A stretch of 64,000 nucleotides of DNA, from NCBI GenBank assembly GCA_002699145.1, contig PABK01000032.1, positions 1 through 64,000 on the forward strand. Reading direction: 5' to 3'. Within the stretch, counting starts at the first letter, position 1; each line of letters begins with the position of its first letter. Of this stretch, positions 25,676 to 36,337 are shown one piece after another. The notes under the pieces were generated by a model. That model was not told the origin of the DNA. It made no database searches and saw nothing but the letters and a program-made list of their open reading frames with translations. Position numbers and translations under genes: made by a program. This DNA is from Halioglobus sp. Lineage in GTDB: Bacteria > Pseudomonadota > Gammaproteobacteria > Pseudomonadales > Halieaceae.

Positions 25676-27112
25676 CTATCGCGGATCGGGGTTGCGGATC
25701 ACCAGGTTGCGAACTTCCGACATGTCCTCGATGGCGAAGCGGATTCCCTCGCGGCCCAGTCCCGAGTCCTTGACGCCGCCGTAGGGCATGTTGTCCACGC
25801 GAAACGACGGCACGTCGCCGATCACCACGCCGCCCACGTCCAGTTCGCTCCAGGCGCGCTGGGCCTTGTACAGGTCGCGGGTGAAGATGCCGGCCTGCAG
25901 CCCGAATTTACTGTCGTTGACCTGCGCCAGGGCCTGCTCGAAGTCATCGAAACGCGACAGGGTCGCCACCGGACCGAAAGCCTCTTCCGTGGCCAGGGCG
26001 CAGTCCGGCGGCGGGTCCTCCACCACGGCCGGCGACAGCATGACGCCCTGGCGCTCGCCGCCGCAGAGCACGCGCCCCCCCTGCTCCGCCGCCTGCGCCA
26101 CCCAGGTTTCCAGGCGCTGCGCATCCTTTTCCGAGATCAACGGGCCAATGAAGGTGTCCTCGTCGCGCGGGTCGCCCATGGGCAGCGCCTTGACGGCGGC
26201 GACCAGCGCGGCGCGAAATGCCTCGTAGACCTGTTCGTGCACGAGTATGCGCTGCACGCTGATACAGCTCTGCCCGGACTGGTAGAACGCCCCGAAGACC
26301 ACCCGCTCCACCGCATCGGCCAGGTCGGCATCGGCATCGATGATGCAGGCGGCATTGCCGCCCAGCTCCAGCACCACCGGTTTTTTCCCGGCCCGCGCCT
26401 TCAAGGCCCAGCCGACATCGGGCGAGCCGGTAAAACTGAGCAGCTTCAGCCGCTCGTCCGTGGTCAGCAGGTCGGCGCCATCGCGCGAGGCGGGGAGAAT
26501 GGAAAAGGCGCCCACGGGCAGGTCCGTCTCCGCCAGGACCTCACCGATCAACAGGGCGCCGATCGGGGTGAGGCTGGCGGGCTTCATCACGAACGGGCAG
26601 CCGATGGCCAGCGCCGGGGCGATCTTGTGCGCGGCCAGGTTCAGGGGAAAATTGAACGGCGAGATGAAAGAGCAGGGCCCGATCGGGACACGTTTCCACA
26701 TGGCGCTGTAACCGCGCGCCCGCGGCGAAATCTCCAGGTTGAGCACCTCGCCGTTGATGCGCACCGACTCCTCCGCCGCGATGCGAAAGGTATCGATCAG
26801 GCGCGTCACCTCGCCGCGCGCATCCCTGATCGGCTTGCCCGCTTCCACGCACAGGGCGTGGGCGAACTCGTCGAAACGCTCGCTGAAACGGTCGACGCAA
26901 TGCTCGAGGATTTCCTGGCGGTGGTAGGCGGGCAAGGACCGCATGGCCTCGAAACTGTCGTCAGCGGCGGCAATGGCGCGCTCGATGACCGCCGCGTCCG
27001 CCAGGGCGACGCGCGTGGCCACCTCGCCGCTATACTTGTCGACGACGTCCAGGTCCTCGTTCGCATAGACCGCCTGGTTGGCCAGGTAGTACGGGTAGGC
27101 GTCCTGTAACAT
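25676..27112 (-). CDS. NAD(P)-dependent aldehyde dehydrogenase
   Basis: About 478 aa from ATG 27112. This start is preferred over the track start (27139) because it follows the synthase stop with AGGGGA at the right distance, whereas 27139 lies inside that gene. Family motifs are ISPFNFPLN, KPASLTP, SFTGSP, the catalytic Glu in VVLELGGNA, and the nucleophile Cys in YQSGQSCISV. It oxidises an aldehyde to the acid; the substrate cannot be read from sequence. The downstream position in a two-gene operon with a thiamine-diphosphate enzyme suggests it removes or uses an aldehyde linked to that enzyme. The stop lies in a small GGGAC/GTCCC palindrome. Confidence 0.92.
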   Translation of the reverse strand: MLQDAYPYYLANQAVYANEDLDVVDKYSGEVATRVALADAAVIERAIAAADDSFEAMRSLPAYHRQEILEHCVDRFSERFDEFAHALCVEAGKPIRDARGEVTRLIDTFRIAAEESVRINGEVLNLEISPRARGYSAMWKRVPIGPCSFISPFNFPLNLAAHKIAPALAIGCPFVMKPASLTPIGALLIGEVLAETDLPVGAFSILPASRDGADLLTTDERLKLLSFTGSPDVGWALKARAGKKPVVLELGGNAACIIDADADLADAVERVVFGAFYQSGQSCISVQRILVHEQVYEAFRAALVAAVKALPMGDPRDEDTFIGPLISEKDAQRLETWVAQAAEQGGRVLCGGERQGVMLSPAVVEDPPPDCALATEEAFGPVATLSRFDDFEQALAQVNDSKFGLQAGIFTRDLYKAQRAWSELDVGGVVIGDVPSFRVDNMPYGGVKDSGLGREGIRFAIEDMSEVRNLVIRNPDPR

Positions 27113-27122
27113 GGCGATTCCC

Positions 27123-28763
<1,641 letters not shown>

Positions 28764-28943
28764 ACAACATCCTTGGGCAATTGATGGCAGGGCGTCCCAG
28801 CAGTCTAGACGCTGCCGGCGGGTTTGTCCGTAAGCGGTCCGCGGGGGTCGTGCCGCGGCTCGACAATGTCCCTGGGCCAGGCCGGGGACGGGGCCGGGAG
28901 GGAGGAAGCGCGAACCCCGGCGCAGAAAAAGCGGGTTTGAGGC

Positions 28944-28971
28944 TTGACTATATGTTAGCCATAACTATAAT
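28944..28971 (+). promoter_or_regulatory. Near-consensus sigma70 promoter of the cytochrome c5 / FAD oxidase block
   Basis: TTGACT (28944-28949), a 16-bp spacer and a perfect TATAAT (28966-28971). It lies 74 bp before the cytochrome c5 ATG, in a 282-bp gap. The spacer contains GTTAGCCATAAC, a partial dyad that could hold an operator. It is the best promoter match in the window. Confidence 0.75.
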
Positions 28972-29045
28972 TTAACGCTGGAGGGCCAATCGAGGGTATT
29001 ATTGGCCGTTTGACCTGACCCCCAATAGGCTGCCGGAATCCCGCC

Positions 29046-29417
29046 ATGCGCAAGATAGTCCCCCTTCTCACCCTGCTGTGCCTGGCGCTGACCGCCGGCT
29101 GCAACCAAGACAACGGCGCAACAGGCGCCTTCAGCGAGAACAACAGCGCGACCCTGGTGCCCGCCGACCCCGACCTGGCGGCCATCTACAACCGCAGTTG
29201 CCGCAGCTGCCACACCGTGGCAGCGACCGGCTCGCCGCTGACCGGCGACCGCGCCGCCTGGGCGCCGCGGCTGGAAAAAGGCATGGACGTACTGGTCGAC
29301 AACGTGGTCGGCGGCTTTGGCGGCATGCCGCCGTTCGGCCTGTGCATGGACTGCGACGCCGGGCAGTTCGAGGCGCTGATCGACTTCATGTCGACGGCCG
29401 GGCGGGCCGCGCCATGA
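29046..29417 (+). CDS. Cytochrome c5-like monohaem lipoprotein
   Basis: 123 aa. A signal ending LALTAGC gives a lipobox, so the protein should be lipid-anchored in the periplasm. It has one haem site, CRSCH, and a C-terminal GGMPPFGLCMDC. The latter is the hallmark of cytochrome c5: a Met ligand followed by a second, non-haem Cys pair. It probably accepts electrons from the FAD oxidase encoded next, whose ATG overlaps this stop (ATGA). An intact class I fold fits the length. Confidence 0.9.
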   Translation: MRKIVPLLTLLCLALTAGCNQDNGATGAFSENNSATLVPADPDLAAIYNRSCRSCHTVAATGSPLTGDRAAWAPRLEKGMDVLVDNVVGGFGGMPPFGLCMDCDAGQFEALIDFMSTAGRAAP

Positions 29418-30772
29418 AGCGTCGCGATGTGCTGGGCGCGCTGCTTGCAGTCGCCGCCTCCTCCACCCTGCCGCTGTCCGCGGTGGCGCAGCAGGCGGCG
29501 CCGAGGCGCCTGCCCTGGCGCAACTGGTCGGGTTCCCAGCACTGCCTGCCGGAGGCGCGCCTGGCGCCGGCCAGCGTCGACGAATTGCGCTCCCTGGTCA
29601 GGTCCGCGCACACCGTGCGACCGGTGGGCGCGGGGCATTCCTTTTCCGCGCTGGTGCCCACCGACGGCACCATCGTCTCGCTGTCCCGGCTCAGCGGAAT
29701 CGTCGCGCATGATACGGACAGCCTGCAGGCCACCGTGTGGGCGGGAACGCGCCTGGGCGACATCGGCGCACCGCTGGAACAGGCGGGCCAGGCGCTGCTC
29801 AACATGCCCGACATCGACGAACAGACCCTGGCGGGTTGCCTGTCCACGGCAACCCACGGCACCGGCGCGGGCATCGGCTGCATGTCGACCTTTGTCCGCG
29901 GCCTGCAACTGGTGGACGGACGCGGCAACGTCATCGATTGCGACGCCGACAACCATCCTGACGTATACAACGCGGCGCGCGTATCGCTGGGCGCCCTGGG
30001 CATTATCACCCAGGTGCGCCTGCAGAACACCGCGCCCTACCGCCTGCGGCGGGAGACGCGCTGGCGCAGCTTCGACGAGATCATGGAGACCGCCGAGGCC
30101 TCGGCGGACCGCCACCGCAACTTCGAGTTCTACTACATCCCCTTTTCCGGCATGGGCTTCACCGACAGCCACGACCTCACCGACGAACCCCTGGGCAGTA
30201 CCGAGAAAATCGACCAGAACGAGGGCGCCGAGGATCTCAAGACTATCCGCGACCTGCTCGAACGCGTGCCGAAACTGCGCCAGCTGCTGCTCGGCAGCTA
30301 CCTGCGCATCCTCGACGACGAGGTATCGGTGGAAAGTTCGTGGAAGAACTACGCCAGCGAGCGCAACGTGCGCTTCAATGAAATGGAGTATCACCTGCCG
30401 CGGGAACACGGCCTGACCGCCCTGCGCGAAATCCGCCAGGTGCTGGAGAAGGACTTCCCGGAAGTGTTTTTCCCCATCGAGTTCCGCTACGTCAAGGGCG
30501 ACGACATCTGGTTGAGCCCGTTCCACGGCCGTGACACCTGCTCCATCGCCGTGCACCGCTACTTCGACGAGGACTACGCGCCCTATTTCGCCGCCATCGA
30601 ACCGATCTTTCGCAAGTACCACGGCCGGCCACACTGGGGCAAGCTCAACACCCTGGACCGCCAGGCGTTGCGCGCGCTCTATCCCGACTGGGACCGCTTC
30701 GCCGCGGTGCGCCGGGAACTCGACCCCCAGGGCCGCTTTCTCAACACCTACCTGCGCTCCCTGTTCGGTTGA
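29414..30772 (+). CDS. Tat-exported FAD-linked oxidoreductase, aldonolactone oxidase-like
   Basis: About 452 aa from the ATG at 29414 that overlaps the cytochrome stop. The long track ORF from 29078 only reads the wrong frame of that gene. The twin-arginine signal KRRDVLGALL predicts folded export. An FAD-binding PCMH domain (VRPVGAGHSFSAL, then LSTATHGTGAGIGC) is followed by a C-terminal D-arabinono-1,4-lactone oxidase-type domain ending with WGKL and a LYPDWDRF motif typical of the family. It should oxidise a sugar lactone or polyol in the periplasm and pass electrons to the cytochrome c5. Whether O2 is also used is not evident. Confidence 0.87.
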   Translation: MKRRDVLGALLAVAASSTLPLSAVAQQAAPRRLPWRNWSGSQHCLPEARLAPASVDELRSLVRSAHTVRPVGAGHSFSALVPTDGTIVSLSRLSGIVAHDTDSLQATVWAGTRLGDIGAPLEQAGQALLNMPDIDEQTLAGCLSTATHGTGAGIGCMSTFVRGLQLVDGRGNVIDCDADNHPDVYNAARVSLGALGIITQVRLQNTAPYRLRRETRWRSFDEIMETAEASADRHRNFEFYYIPFSGMGFTDSHDLTDEPLGSTEKIDQNEGAEDLKTIRDLLERVPKLRQLLLGSYLRILDDEVSVESSWKNYASERNVRFNEMEYHLPREHGLTALREIRQVLEKDFPEVFFPIEFRYVKGDDIWLSPFHGRDTCSIAVHRYFDEDYAPYFAAIEPIFRKYHGRPHWGKLNTLDRQALRALYPDWDRFAAVRRELDPQGRFLNTYLRSLFG

Positions 30773-30778
30773 GCTGAT

Positions 30779-32050
30779 ATGAAACGGCGCACACTGTTAC
30801 TGGGCGGACTGGCGGGCGCGGCCGGCCTGACCCTGCTGGCGCGGCCGCGCGATCACGGCGAGAACCACTCGGCGTGGTTCCGCCAGTTGAGCAACGCCCT
30901 GGACGGGGCCGGGCGCGCCGGCCCGACCCTGGTCATCGACCGCGCGCAGCTGGCCGCCAACGTGCGCACCTTGCAGGGCCACGTGCAGGGGCGTTTCGAC
31001 TACCGCATCGTCGCCAAGTCGCTGCCCTCGCCGGACCTGCTACAGGCGGTGATCGAGGAGTCCGGCAGCCGCCGGCTGATGCTGTTCCACCAGCCGTTCA
31101 TCAACCTTGCGGCGCGGCGCTTTCCCGACGCGGATATCCTGCTGGGTAAACCCATGCCGGTGGCGGCGGCACACAACTTCTACCGCCAGTTCGACGGCGG
31201 CGGCTTCGACCCCGCCAGGCAGCTGCGCTGGCTGCTGGACACGCCGCAGCGGGTGCAGCAGTACGCCCGGCTCGCCGCGCAGCTCGACACCGACATGCTC
31301 GCCTGCGTGGAGATCGACGTCGGCCTGCACCGCGGCGGCGCCGCCACGGATGCGCAACTGCTGGCCATGCTCGACGCGATCGAGGCGGCGCCGCGCCTGC
31401 ACTTCTGCGGCTTCATGGGCTATGAACCGCACATCGTCAAGGCGCCCGGCGACCCGCTGCGCTACCGCGACCAGGCCATGGCCAGGTACCGGCGCTGCGT
31501 CGAGGTGGCGCGCGCGCACCTGGGCGCGCGCTGGCCGGCGGACGCCGTGCTCAACGCCGGCGGCAGCCCCACCTACCAGCTCTATGACCAGGGCGAGTTC
31601 CCGTTCAACGAGCTGGCGGCCGGTTCCTGCCTGGTCAAACCGACGGATTTCGACCTGCCCTCCCTGGCCGATCACCGCCCGGCCGCGTGGATCGCCACGC
31701 CGGTGCTGAAAAGCCAGGACAGGCTGCAGATACCGGGCATCGACGTGGGACCCCTGCAGTCCCTGTGGAACCCGAACCGCGCGCGCAGTTTCTTCACCTA
31801 CGGCGGCTACTGGAAGGCCGTCCCCGAATCGCCCCGGGGGCTGCTCAACAATGCGCTGTTCGGCCGCTCCACCAACCAGGAGATGTACAACGGCTCGGCC
31901 AGCATCGACCTGCAGCCGGACGACTGGATCTTCCTGCGCCCGACCCAGAGCGAGTTCGTCTTCCTGCAGTTCGGCGATATCGCCGTATACGAGCACGGCG
32001 CGATCAGCGAACACTGGCCGGTGTTCGGCGAGGGCGGCTTCACCGGCTGA
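30779..32050 (+). CDS. Tat-exported PLP enzyme, D-threonine aldolase/alanine racemase fold
   Basis: 423 aa, 6 bp after the FAD enzyme. Again a twin-arginine-like leader (KRRTLLLGGLAG). The fold-type III PLP-binding domain has VIDRAQLAANVRTL and the likely PLP Lys in YRIVAKSLPSPD. A C-terminal domain of the D-serine dehydratase/DTA type has a probable metal-binding His-x-Asp-like end (VYEHGAISEHWPVF). This family cleaves or dehydrates D-beta-hydroxy amino acids. Periplasmic export of such an enzyme is unusual. It is likely to work with the neighbouring oxidases on hydroxylated amines or amino acids, but the substrate is unassigned. Confidence 0.8.
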   Translation: MKRRTLLLGGLAGAAGLTLLARPRDHGENHSAWFRQLSNALDGAGRAGPTLVIDRAQLAANVRTLQGHVQGRFDYRIVAKSLPSPDLLQAVIEESGSRRLMLFHQPFINLAARRFPDADILLGKPMPVAAAHNFYRQFDGGGFDPARQLRWLLDTPQRVQQYARLAAQLDTDMLACVEIDVGLHRGGAATDAQLLAMLDAIEAAPRLHFCGFMGYEPHIVKAPGDPLRYRDQAMARYRRCVEVARAHLGARWPADAVLNAGGSPTYQLYDQGEFPFNELAAGSCLVKPTDFDLPSLADHRPAAWIATPVLKSQDRLQIPGIDVGPLQSLWNPNRARSFFTYGGYWKAVPESPRGLLNNALFGRSTNQEMYNGSASIDLQPDDWIFLRPTQSEFVFLQFGDIAVYEHGAISEHWPVFGEGGFTG

Positions 32051-32135
32051 CGCCTGCCGCGACCGCGATGGCCGACCGGGCGAGCGCTCCGCCGCACCCG
32101 GGTGTTACCATGGGGCGGAACCCGGAAGAGCGAAC

Positions 32136-33437
32136 ATGTTCGGCCTGCGATTTCCCATCACCACAGCGGAGCACACCCGTTCCTACTACGCCGCGACCGC
32201 GCCGGGGCGCAAGCGGGCGCCGCTTGGCGCGGACATCGAGGCCGACGTGCTGGTGGTCGGCGGGGGTTTCAGCGGCGTCAACACCGCGCTGGAGCTCGCC
32301 GAGCGCGGCGTCGACGTGGTGCTGCTGGAGGGCCACCGCATCGGCTGGGGCGCCAGCGGCCGCAACGGCGGCCAGGTGATCGGCGGCCTGGGGCACGACC
32401 CGGAGCGGTTCCGCCGCCGTATCGGCGCAGCAGGCGTGCGCCTGGTGCACGAACTCGGCGTGGAGTGCGTGGATATCCTGCGCGAGCGCGTCGCGCGCCA
32501 CGCCATCGACTGCGACCTGCGCTGGGGCTACTGCGACGTCGCCCTGAAGCCGCGCCACCTGCGCTGGCTGCAACAGGAGCAGCGCGACCAGTCAGCGCGC
32601 AATTACCCGCACGAACTGGTACTGCTGGGCCGTGATGAACTGCGCGATTTCGTCGGTTCCGATGCCTATGTCGGCGGCCTGTACAACCCCGGCGGGGCCG
32701 GCCAGGTGAACCCGCTGAAATTGTGCCAGGGCGAGGCAGAGGCGGCAGAGGCCGCCGGCGCGCGGCTGTTCGAGATGTCGCGCGTCGAGCGCATCGAGCA
32801 CGGCGCCACGCCCACGGCCTACACCGCGCAGGGCAGTGTGCGCGCGCGCCACCTGGTGCTGTGCGCCAACGCCCACCTGGACAACCTGGAGCCGCGCATC
32901 GCCGCGCGCATGATTCCCGCCAGCACCTGCATCATCGCCACAGAACCACTGGCGCCCGGGCTGGCGCGCGAGATCCTGCCGCGCGACGTGGCGGTGTGCG
33001 ACCAGCGCACCGCCCTGGACTACTTTCGCCTGTCCGCCGATCGCCGCCTGCTGTTCGGCGGCCTGTGCAACTACACTGGTCTGGTGCAGGAAAACTACGT
33101 CAGGATCATGCGCAGGAAAATGCTCGCGATCTTCCCGCAACTGGATGCCACGGGCATCGAGTTCGCCTGGGACGGGCAGATGGCCATCGGCATGAACCGC
33201 ATGCCGCAGGTTGGCCGGTTGGCGCCCAACAGTTACTACATACAGGCGTTCTCCGGTCACGGGGTCGCCCCCACCCATATCATGGCGCGCCTGGTGGCCG
33301 AGGCGATCTGCGCGGAGTCGCGGCGCTTCGACGTCATCAGCGCCATTCCGCACCGGGCCTTTCCCGGCGGGCGTTACCTGCGCCGCCCGGCCATGGCCCT
33401 GGGCATGCTCTACTTCAAGGCGCTGGACTACCTGTAG
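32136..33437 (+). CDS. FAD-dependent amine oxidase, PuuB-like
   Basis: About 433 aa from ATG 32136 behind GGAAGAG; the track start (31851) lies inside the previous gene. It belongs to the DAO family: VLVVGGGFSGVNTALELAERG for FAD binding near residue 35, then GWGASGRNGGQ, and a C-terminal FSGHGVAPTH with RLVAEAI. The closest functional analogues are gamma-glutamylputrescine oxidase and related amine or amino-acid oxidases. No signal peptide, so cytoplasmic. The 85-bp gap before it may hold a second promoter, but none is convincing. With the PLP enzyme upstream it suggests polyamine or amino-acid catabolism. Confidence 0.85.
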   Translation: MFGLRFPITTAEHTRSYYAATAPGRKRAPLGADIEADVLVVGGGFSGVNTALELAERGVDVVLLEGHRIGWGASGRNGGQVIGGLGHDPERFRRRIGAAGVRLVHELGVECVDILRERVARHAIDCDLRWGYCDVALKPRHLRWLQQEQRDQSARNYPHELVLLGRDELRDFVGSDAYVGGLYNPGGAGQVNPLKLCQGEAEAAEAAGARLFEMSRVERIEHGATPTAYTAQGSVRARHLVLCANAHLDNLEPRIAARMIPASTCIIATEPLAPGLAREILPRDVAVCDQRTALDYFRLSADRRLLFGGLCNYTGLVQENYVRIMRRKMLAIFPQLDATGIEFAWDGQMAIGMNRMPQVGRLAPNSYYIQAFSGHGVAPTHIMARLVAEAICAESRRFDVISAIPHRAFPGGRYLRRPAMALGMLYFKALDYL

Positions 33438-33493
33438 GCGCTATCGCGCCGCCCCGGCTGGTCCGGACCGCCTCGCGGCCCGGGGCCTTGGCA

Positions 33494-33979
33494 TCAACGC
33501 AGGGAGAACTGCGCGGCGGCAGTGCGCTCGGCCAGGGCGAGATTTTTCGCCACCGGGCGCGAGCGCGGCTGCAGCCGGGCGGCGGCGCGGAAATCCGCTA
33601 TCGCCGCATCGGTACGCCCCTGTAACAGGCGCATCACGCCGCGGTTGTTGCGGAAACTCCAGGCGGCGCTGCCGCCGCCCTCCTCCACGGCCGCGTCGCA
33701 GGCGGGTTCGGCGCGCTGCCAGTCTCCCTGGGCGAAGTACGCCCGGCAAACCAGGTCGTGCGCGGCGGCGCGCTGGGCGCCGGGGCGCAATTCCAGCACG
33801 CGCCCCTGCAGCAGCGCCAGGCTGCGCCGGGGCTGGCCCCGCTCCAGGGCGCGCTCGGCCTTGGCCAGCAGCGGCGGCTGGTAGTGCTCCAGGGGTTCGG
33901 CGGCGGCGCGGCTGTGCCAGAGCAGCAACGTCATCGCGCTGACTGCGCCGGCGGTAAGGAAAACCCGGAAACCGTGCAT
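33494..33979 (-). CDS. Small secreted TPR-like protein
   Basis: 161 aa. A signal peptide (residues 1-27, ending SRAAAE) precedes three tetratricopeptide-like helix pairs, for example KAERALERGQPRRSLALLQGRV and RNNRGVMRLLQGRTDAAIADFRAA. One Cys pair (DLVCRAYF, EPACDAA) could form a periplasmic disulfide. GAGGAG precedes the ATG. TPR proteins are protein-interaction scaffolds; no partner is identifiable. It is divergent from the LysR gene at 34073, which might control it. Confidence 0.75.
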   Translation of the reverse strand: MHGFRVFLTAGAVSAMTLLLWHSRAAAEPLEHYQPPLLAKAERALERGQPRRSLALLQGRVLELRPGAQRAAAHDLVCRAYFAQGDWQRAEPACDAAVEEGGGSAAWSFRNNRGVMRLLQGRTDAAIADFRAAARLQPRSRPVAKNLALAERTAAAQFSLR

Positions 33980-34072
33980 GGTGTTTCTCCTCGTGTGATG
34001 GGTTTACGCCAGCCACCTTATCTATTAAATTTACGCATAACAATTCAATTAATGACTACTTGATATGCATTT
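33980..34072. promoter_or_regulatory. AT-rich divergent promoter region
   Basis: The 93-bp gap between the TPR and LysR genes contains a 50-bp AT-rich core (about 34015-34070), in contrast to the GC-rich surroundings. It should hold both start sites and, by analogy with other LysR genes, the regulator's own binding site. No hexamer pair is good enough to name. Confidence 0.4.
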
Positions 34073-35002
34073 ATGAATAGAAAGAGCAGCCTGCGGGACT
34101 GGGCGGACATCCGCCTGTTTCTCGCCATCCTGGATCACGGCAGCCTGGTGGCCGCCGCCGAACAACTGGGACTCACCCAGCCCACGGTGGGCCGCCGCCT
34201 GGCCGCCCTGGAGGCGCGCTTCGACACGCCCCTGTTCGTGCGCGCAGGACGGCGCATGCAACTGACCGACGCCGGCGACAGCATCCTGGAGAGCGCGCGG
34301 CGCATGGAACGGGAAATGCTCGCCATCGAGCGCAGCCTGGAGGTGCAGTCCAAGGCGCTGGTCGGCGAGGTGACCATCTCCGCCACCGAGGGCACGGGGA
34401 CGCAATGGCTGACACCCGTCCTGCGCGATTTCCACCGCCGCTACCCGGAGATCGTGGTCAAGGTGCAGATCGACAACCGCACCGTGGACCTGCTGCACCG
34501 CGAGGCGGATATCGCCCTGCGCCTGGGCCAGCCGACCCAGGGCGAACTGATCGCCCGGCGCCTGGCCAGCGTGGGCTTCGGTCTTTACGCCAGCCCGGAT
34601 TACCTGGCCGAACTGGGGACGCCGACCCGCGTGGAGGACCTCGCCACACACCACATGGTGGGGCTGGACGCGGCGGGCACACGCATCGACTCGGCCCTGG
34701 CCTTTCCCACAGCGCAGCCGCTGCCGGGCAACTACGTCTACCTCAGTAATAGCCCGGCGGCACAGCTGTCGGCGGTGCAGTGCGGGCTCGGTATCGGGGT
34801 GATCTCCCATCGCTGGGCGGCGATGGTCGACGGCCTGGTGCGGGTGCTGCCGGATTTCACCGCCGCCAGTGTCGACCTGTGGCTGGTATCGCACGAGGAA
34901 CTGCGCCACAGCGCGCGCATTCGCGCCCTGTCGGATTTTATCGCCGAACGGGTGCGCGACGATGCACCCCTGTTCGCCCAGGGGTCGACATCCGCGGCCT
35001 AG
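34073..35002 (+). CDS. LysR-type transcriptional regulator
   Basis: 309 aa. The N-terminal winged HTH (residues 10-68) shows the LysR pattern: RLFLAILDHGSLVAAAEQLGLTQPTVGRRLAALE and LFVRAGRRMQLTDAG. The remainder is the periplasmic-binding-like effector domain with IVVKVQIDNRTVDLLHREAD. It probably binds DNA as a tetramer and responds to a small molecule. The divergent TPR gene is the natural first target. The upstream PuuB-like operon on the same strand is another possibility. Confidence 0.92.
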   Translation: MNRKSSLRDWADIRLFLAILDHGSLVAAAEQLGLTQPTVGRRLAALEARFDTPLFVRAGRRMQLTDAGDSILESARRMEREMLAIERSLEVQSKALVGEVTISATEGTGTQWLTPVLRDFHRRYPEIVVKVQIDNRTVDLLHREADIALRLGQPTQGELIARRLASVGFGLYASPDYLAELGTPTRVEDLATHHMVGLDAAGTRIDSALAFPTAQPLPGNYVYLSNSPAAQLSAVQCGLGIGVISHRWAAMVDGLVRVLPDFTAASVDLWLVSHEELRHSARIRALSDFIAERVRDDAPLFAQGSTSAA

Positions 35003-35098
35003 GTGCTCGCGTCAATCCGCCCGACGCATGGGCAATGTGGAGGGAAACGCCGGGGCCGCCCGCGAGCGGGCCCGGCGATGCGATAGCGGGGCCTGGAA

Positions 35099-36112
35099 CT
35101 AGAAAGTGCGCCCGATACCCGCGGCGATCATCCAGCCGGCGCCGTCATTGAAGTCGATGTCACTGTCGTGATCGCCGTACAGTACCGCGATATTCGGCTG
35201 CCAGTGCTCGAGGCCGAACAGGTTGCGGAAGAACACCTGGCTGGCGAAGGTGATCGTGTCGGCGTCGTTGACGTCGCCGAAGATGGGATTCGTCTCGTCG
35301 CCCTCCAGCGTGGTGTAGGCGAGGTTGTTCGTCCAACTGAAGCTGTCGTTTCTGTGCAGCCAGCTGACCGCGACCTGGTAACCGTCCTGGGCCATGGCGT
35401 CGCCATCCAGGTCGTTGTCGATGTAGGTGAGGCTGGGACGCACGAGATTGCGCCCGTCGCCCAGCTCGAACAGGTAGCCCAGCTCGACCCTCATCTTGTC
35501 GCCCTCACGGTCCAGCAGGTCGCGCTCGGCATCGCTCAGGCCCAGGGCCTGGCCGCTGCGCTCCTCGTCCAGCTCCAGCTCACGCGACTGCACTTTCAGT
35601 TCGAACGCGGAGCCGAAGATCCGGTCCCAGGTAAAGCGGCCACCGGTTGATTCACGCTCGGTCGCCTTGCGCCGGGCGTCCAGCACGTAGGGGTCTTCCC
35701 ACACCTAGGTACTGGGGAAGGCGGAGGACATCAGGCCGAGCTGGAAGCGGCCGATACCGTCCAGGTCGTGGCGAACTGACAGCACGGTGGAGCGGTCGAA
35801 CTGCAGAAAGTCGGACAGGTCGTTACCCAGGCTGACCTGGGTCTTCAGGTTGGAGAAGGTGTAGTTGAGGGTAAGGTTCAGCAATGCCGTGGCGATATCC
35901 TCCCCGTCGGGTGAGTCGAAATCGTCCAGGGTCTTGTCACCCAGGTCCAGGTCTATACCCGACAGGCGGGCGAGGAAGTTCGACTCGATCTCACCGGCGC
36001 CGGCGGAGACGTTGAAGAAGCCCGAGAGCCCCGGCTGGTCGGGCATCTTGTCCAGCGCCAGCGCGGGCGAACCCAGCAGCGCCAGGGCGACGGTTGCGGC
36101 AATTTTTTTCAT
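35099..36112 (-). pseudogene. DUF2860-like secreted protein interrupted by an amber codon
   Basis: Reading from ATG 36112 (AAGGAT upstream, signal MKKIAATVALALLGSPALA), the frame meets TAG at 35707-35705, codon 136. It then continues without shift for 201 codons to TGA at 35099. The track shows the halves as two ORFs (35705-36208 and 35099-35704). Together they make a protein of about 337 residues resembling DUF2860 outer-membrane proteins: GLSGFFNVSAGAG early, VWEDPYVLDAR immediately after the stop, and aromatic strands to a terminal GIGRTF. A single base change (for example CAG to TAG) would explain it. A GTG right after the TAG could restart translation but would lack a signal peptide. Confidence 0.8.
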
Positions 36113-36218
36113 GTTTGTATCCTTCCCCGTAGTGTTGTCAAAATGTGGTACCACACACGGGGAAATTCTCGCACAAGGCCACAGCGCAATACAGGGCACT
36201 TTGACCAATTATTTCAGG

Positions 36219-36255
36219 GCCGCCGGCCTCTCTGGCAGTCTGGCCAGCCGGCGGC
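36219..36255. other. 9-bp perfect inverted repeat upstream of tamA
   Basis: GCCGCCGGC (36219-36227) and GCCGGCGGC (36247-36255) flank a 19-base loop in the gap between the DUF2860-like gene and tamA. No T-run follows. It could be a leader structure of the tamA message or a factor-independent pause; no function can be claimed. Confidence 0.4.
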
Positions 36256-36337
36256 ACGGTATGTTGCAGATGCATTACAATGCCGGTCCCGGCCGGGTTC
36301 CCGGGCGCTGCCAGCGCCGCCGCAGCCGTGCAATCCA

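Noticed and set aside
35702-35707. Pyrrolysine reading of the TAG
   Set aside because: No pyl genes are visible and a barrel protein gives no reason for it; point mutation is simpler.
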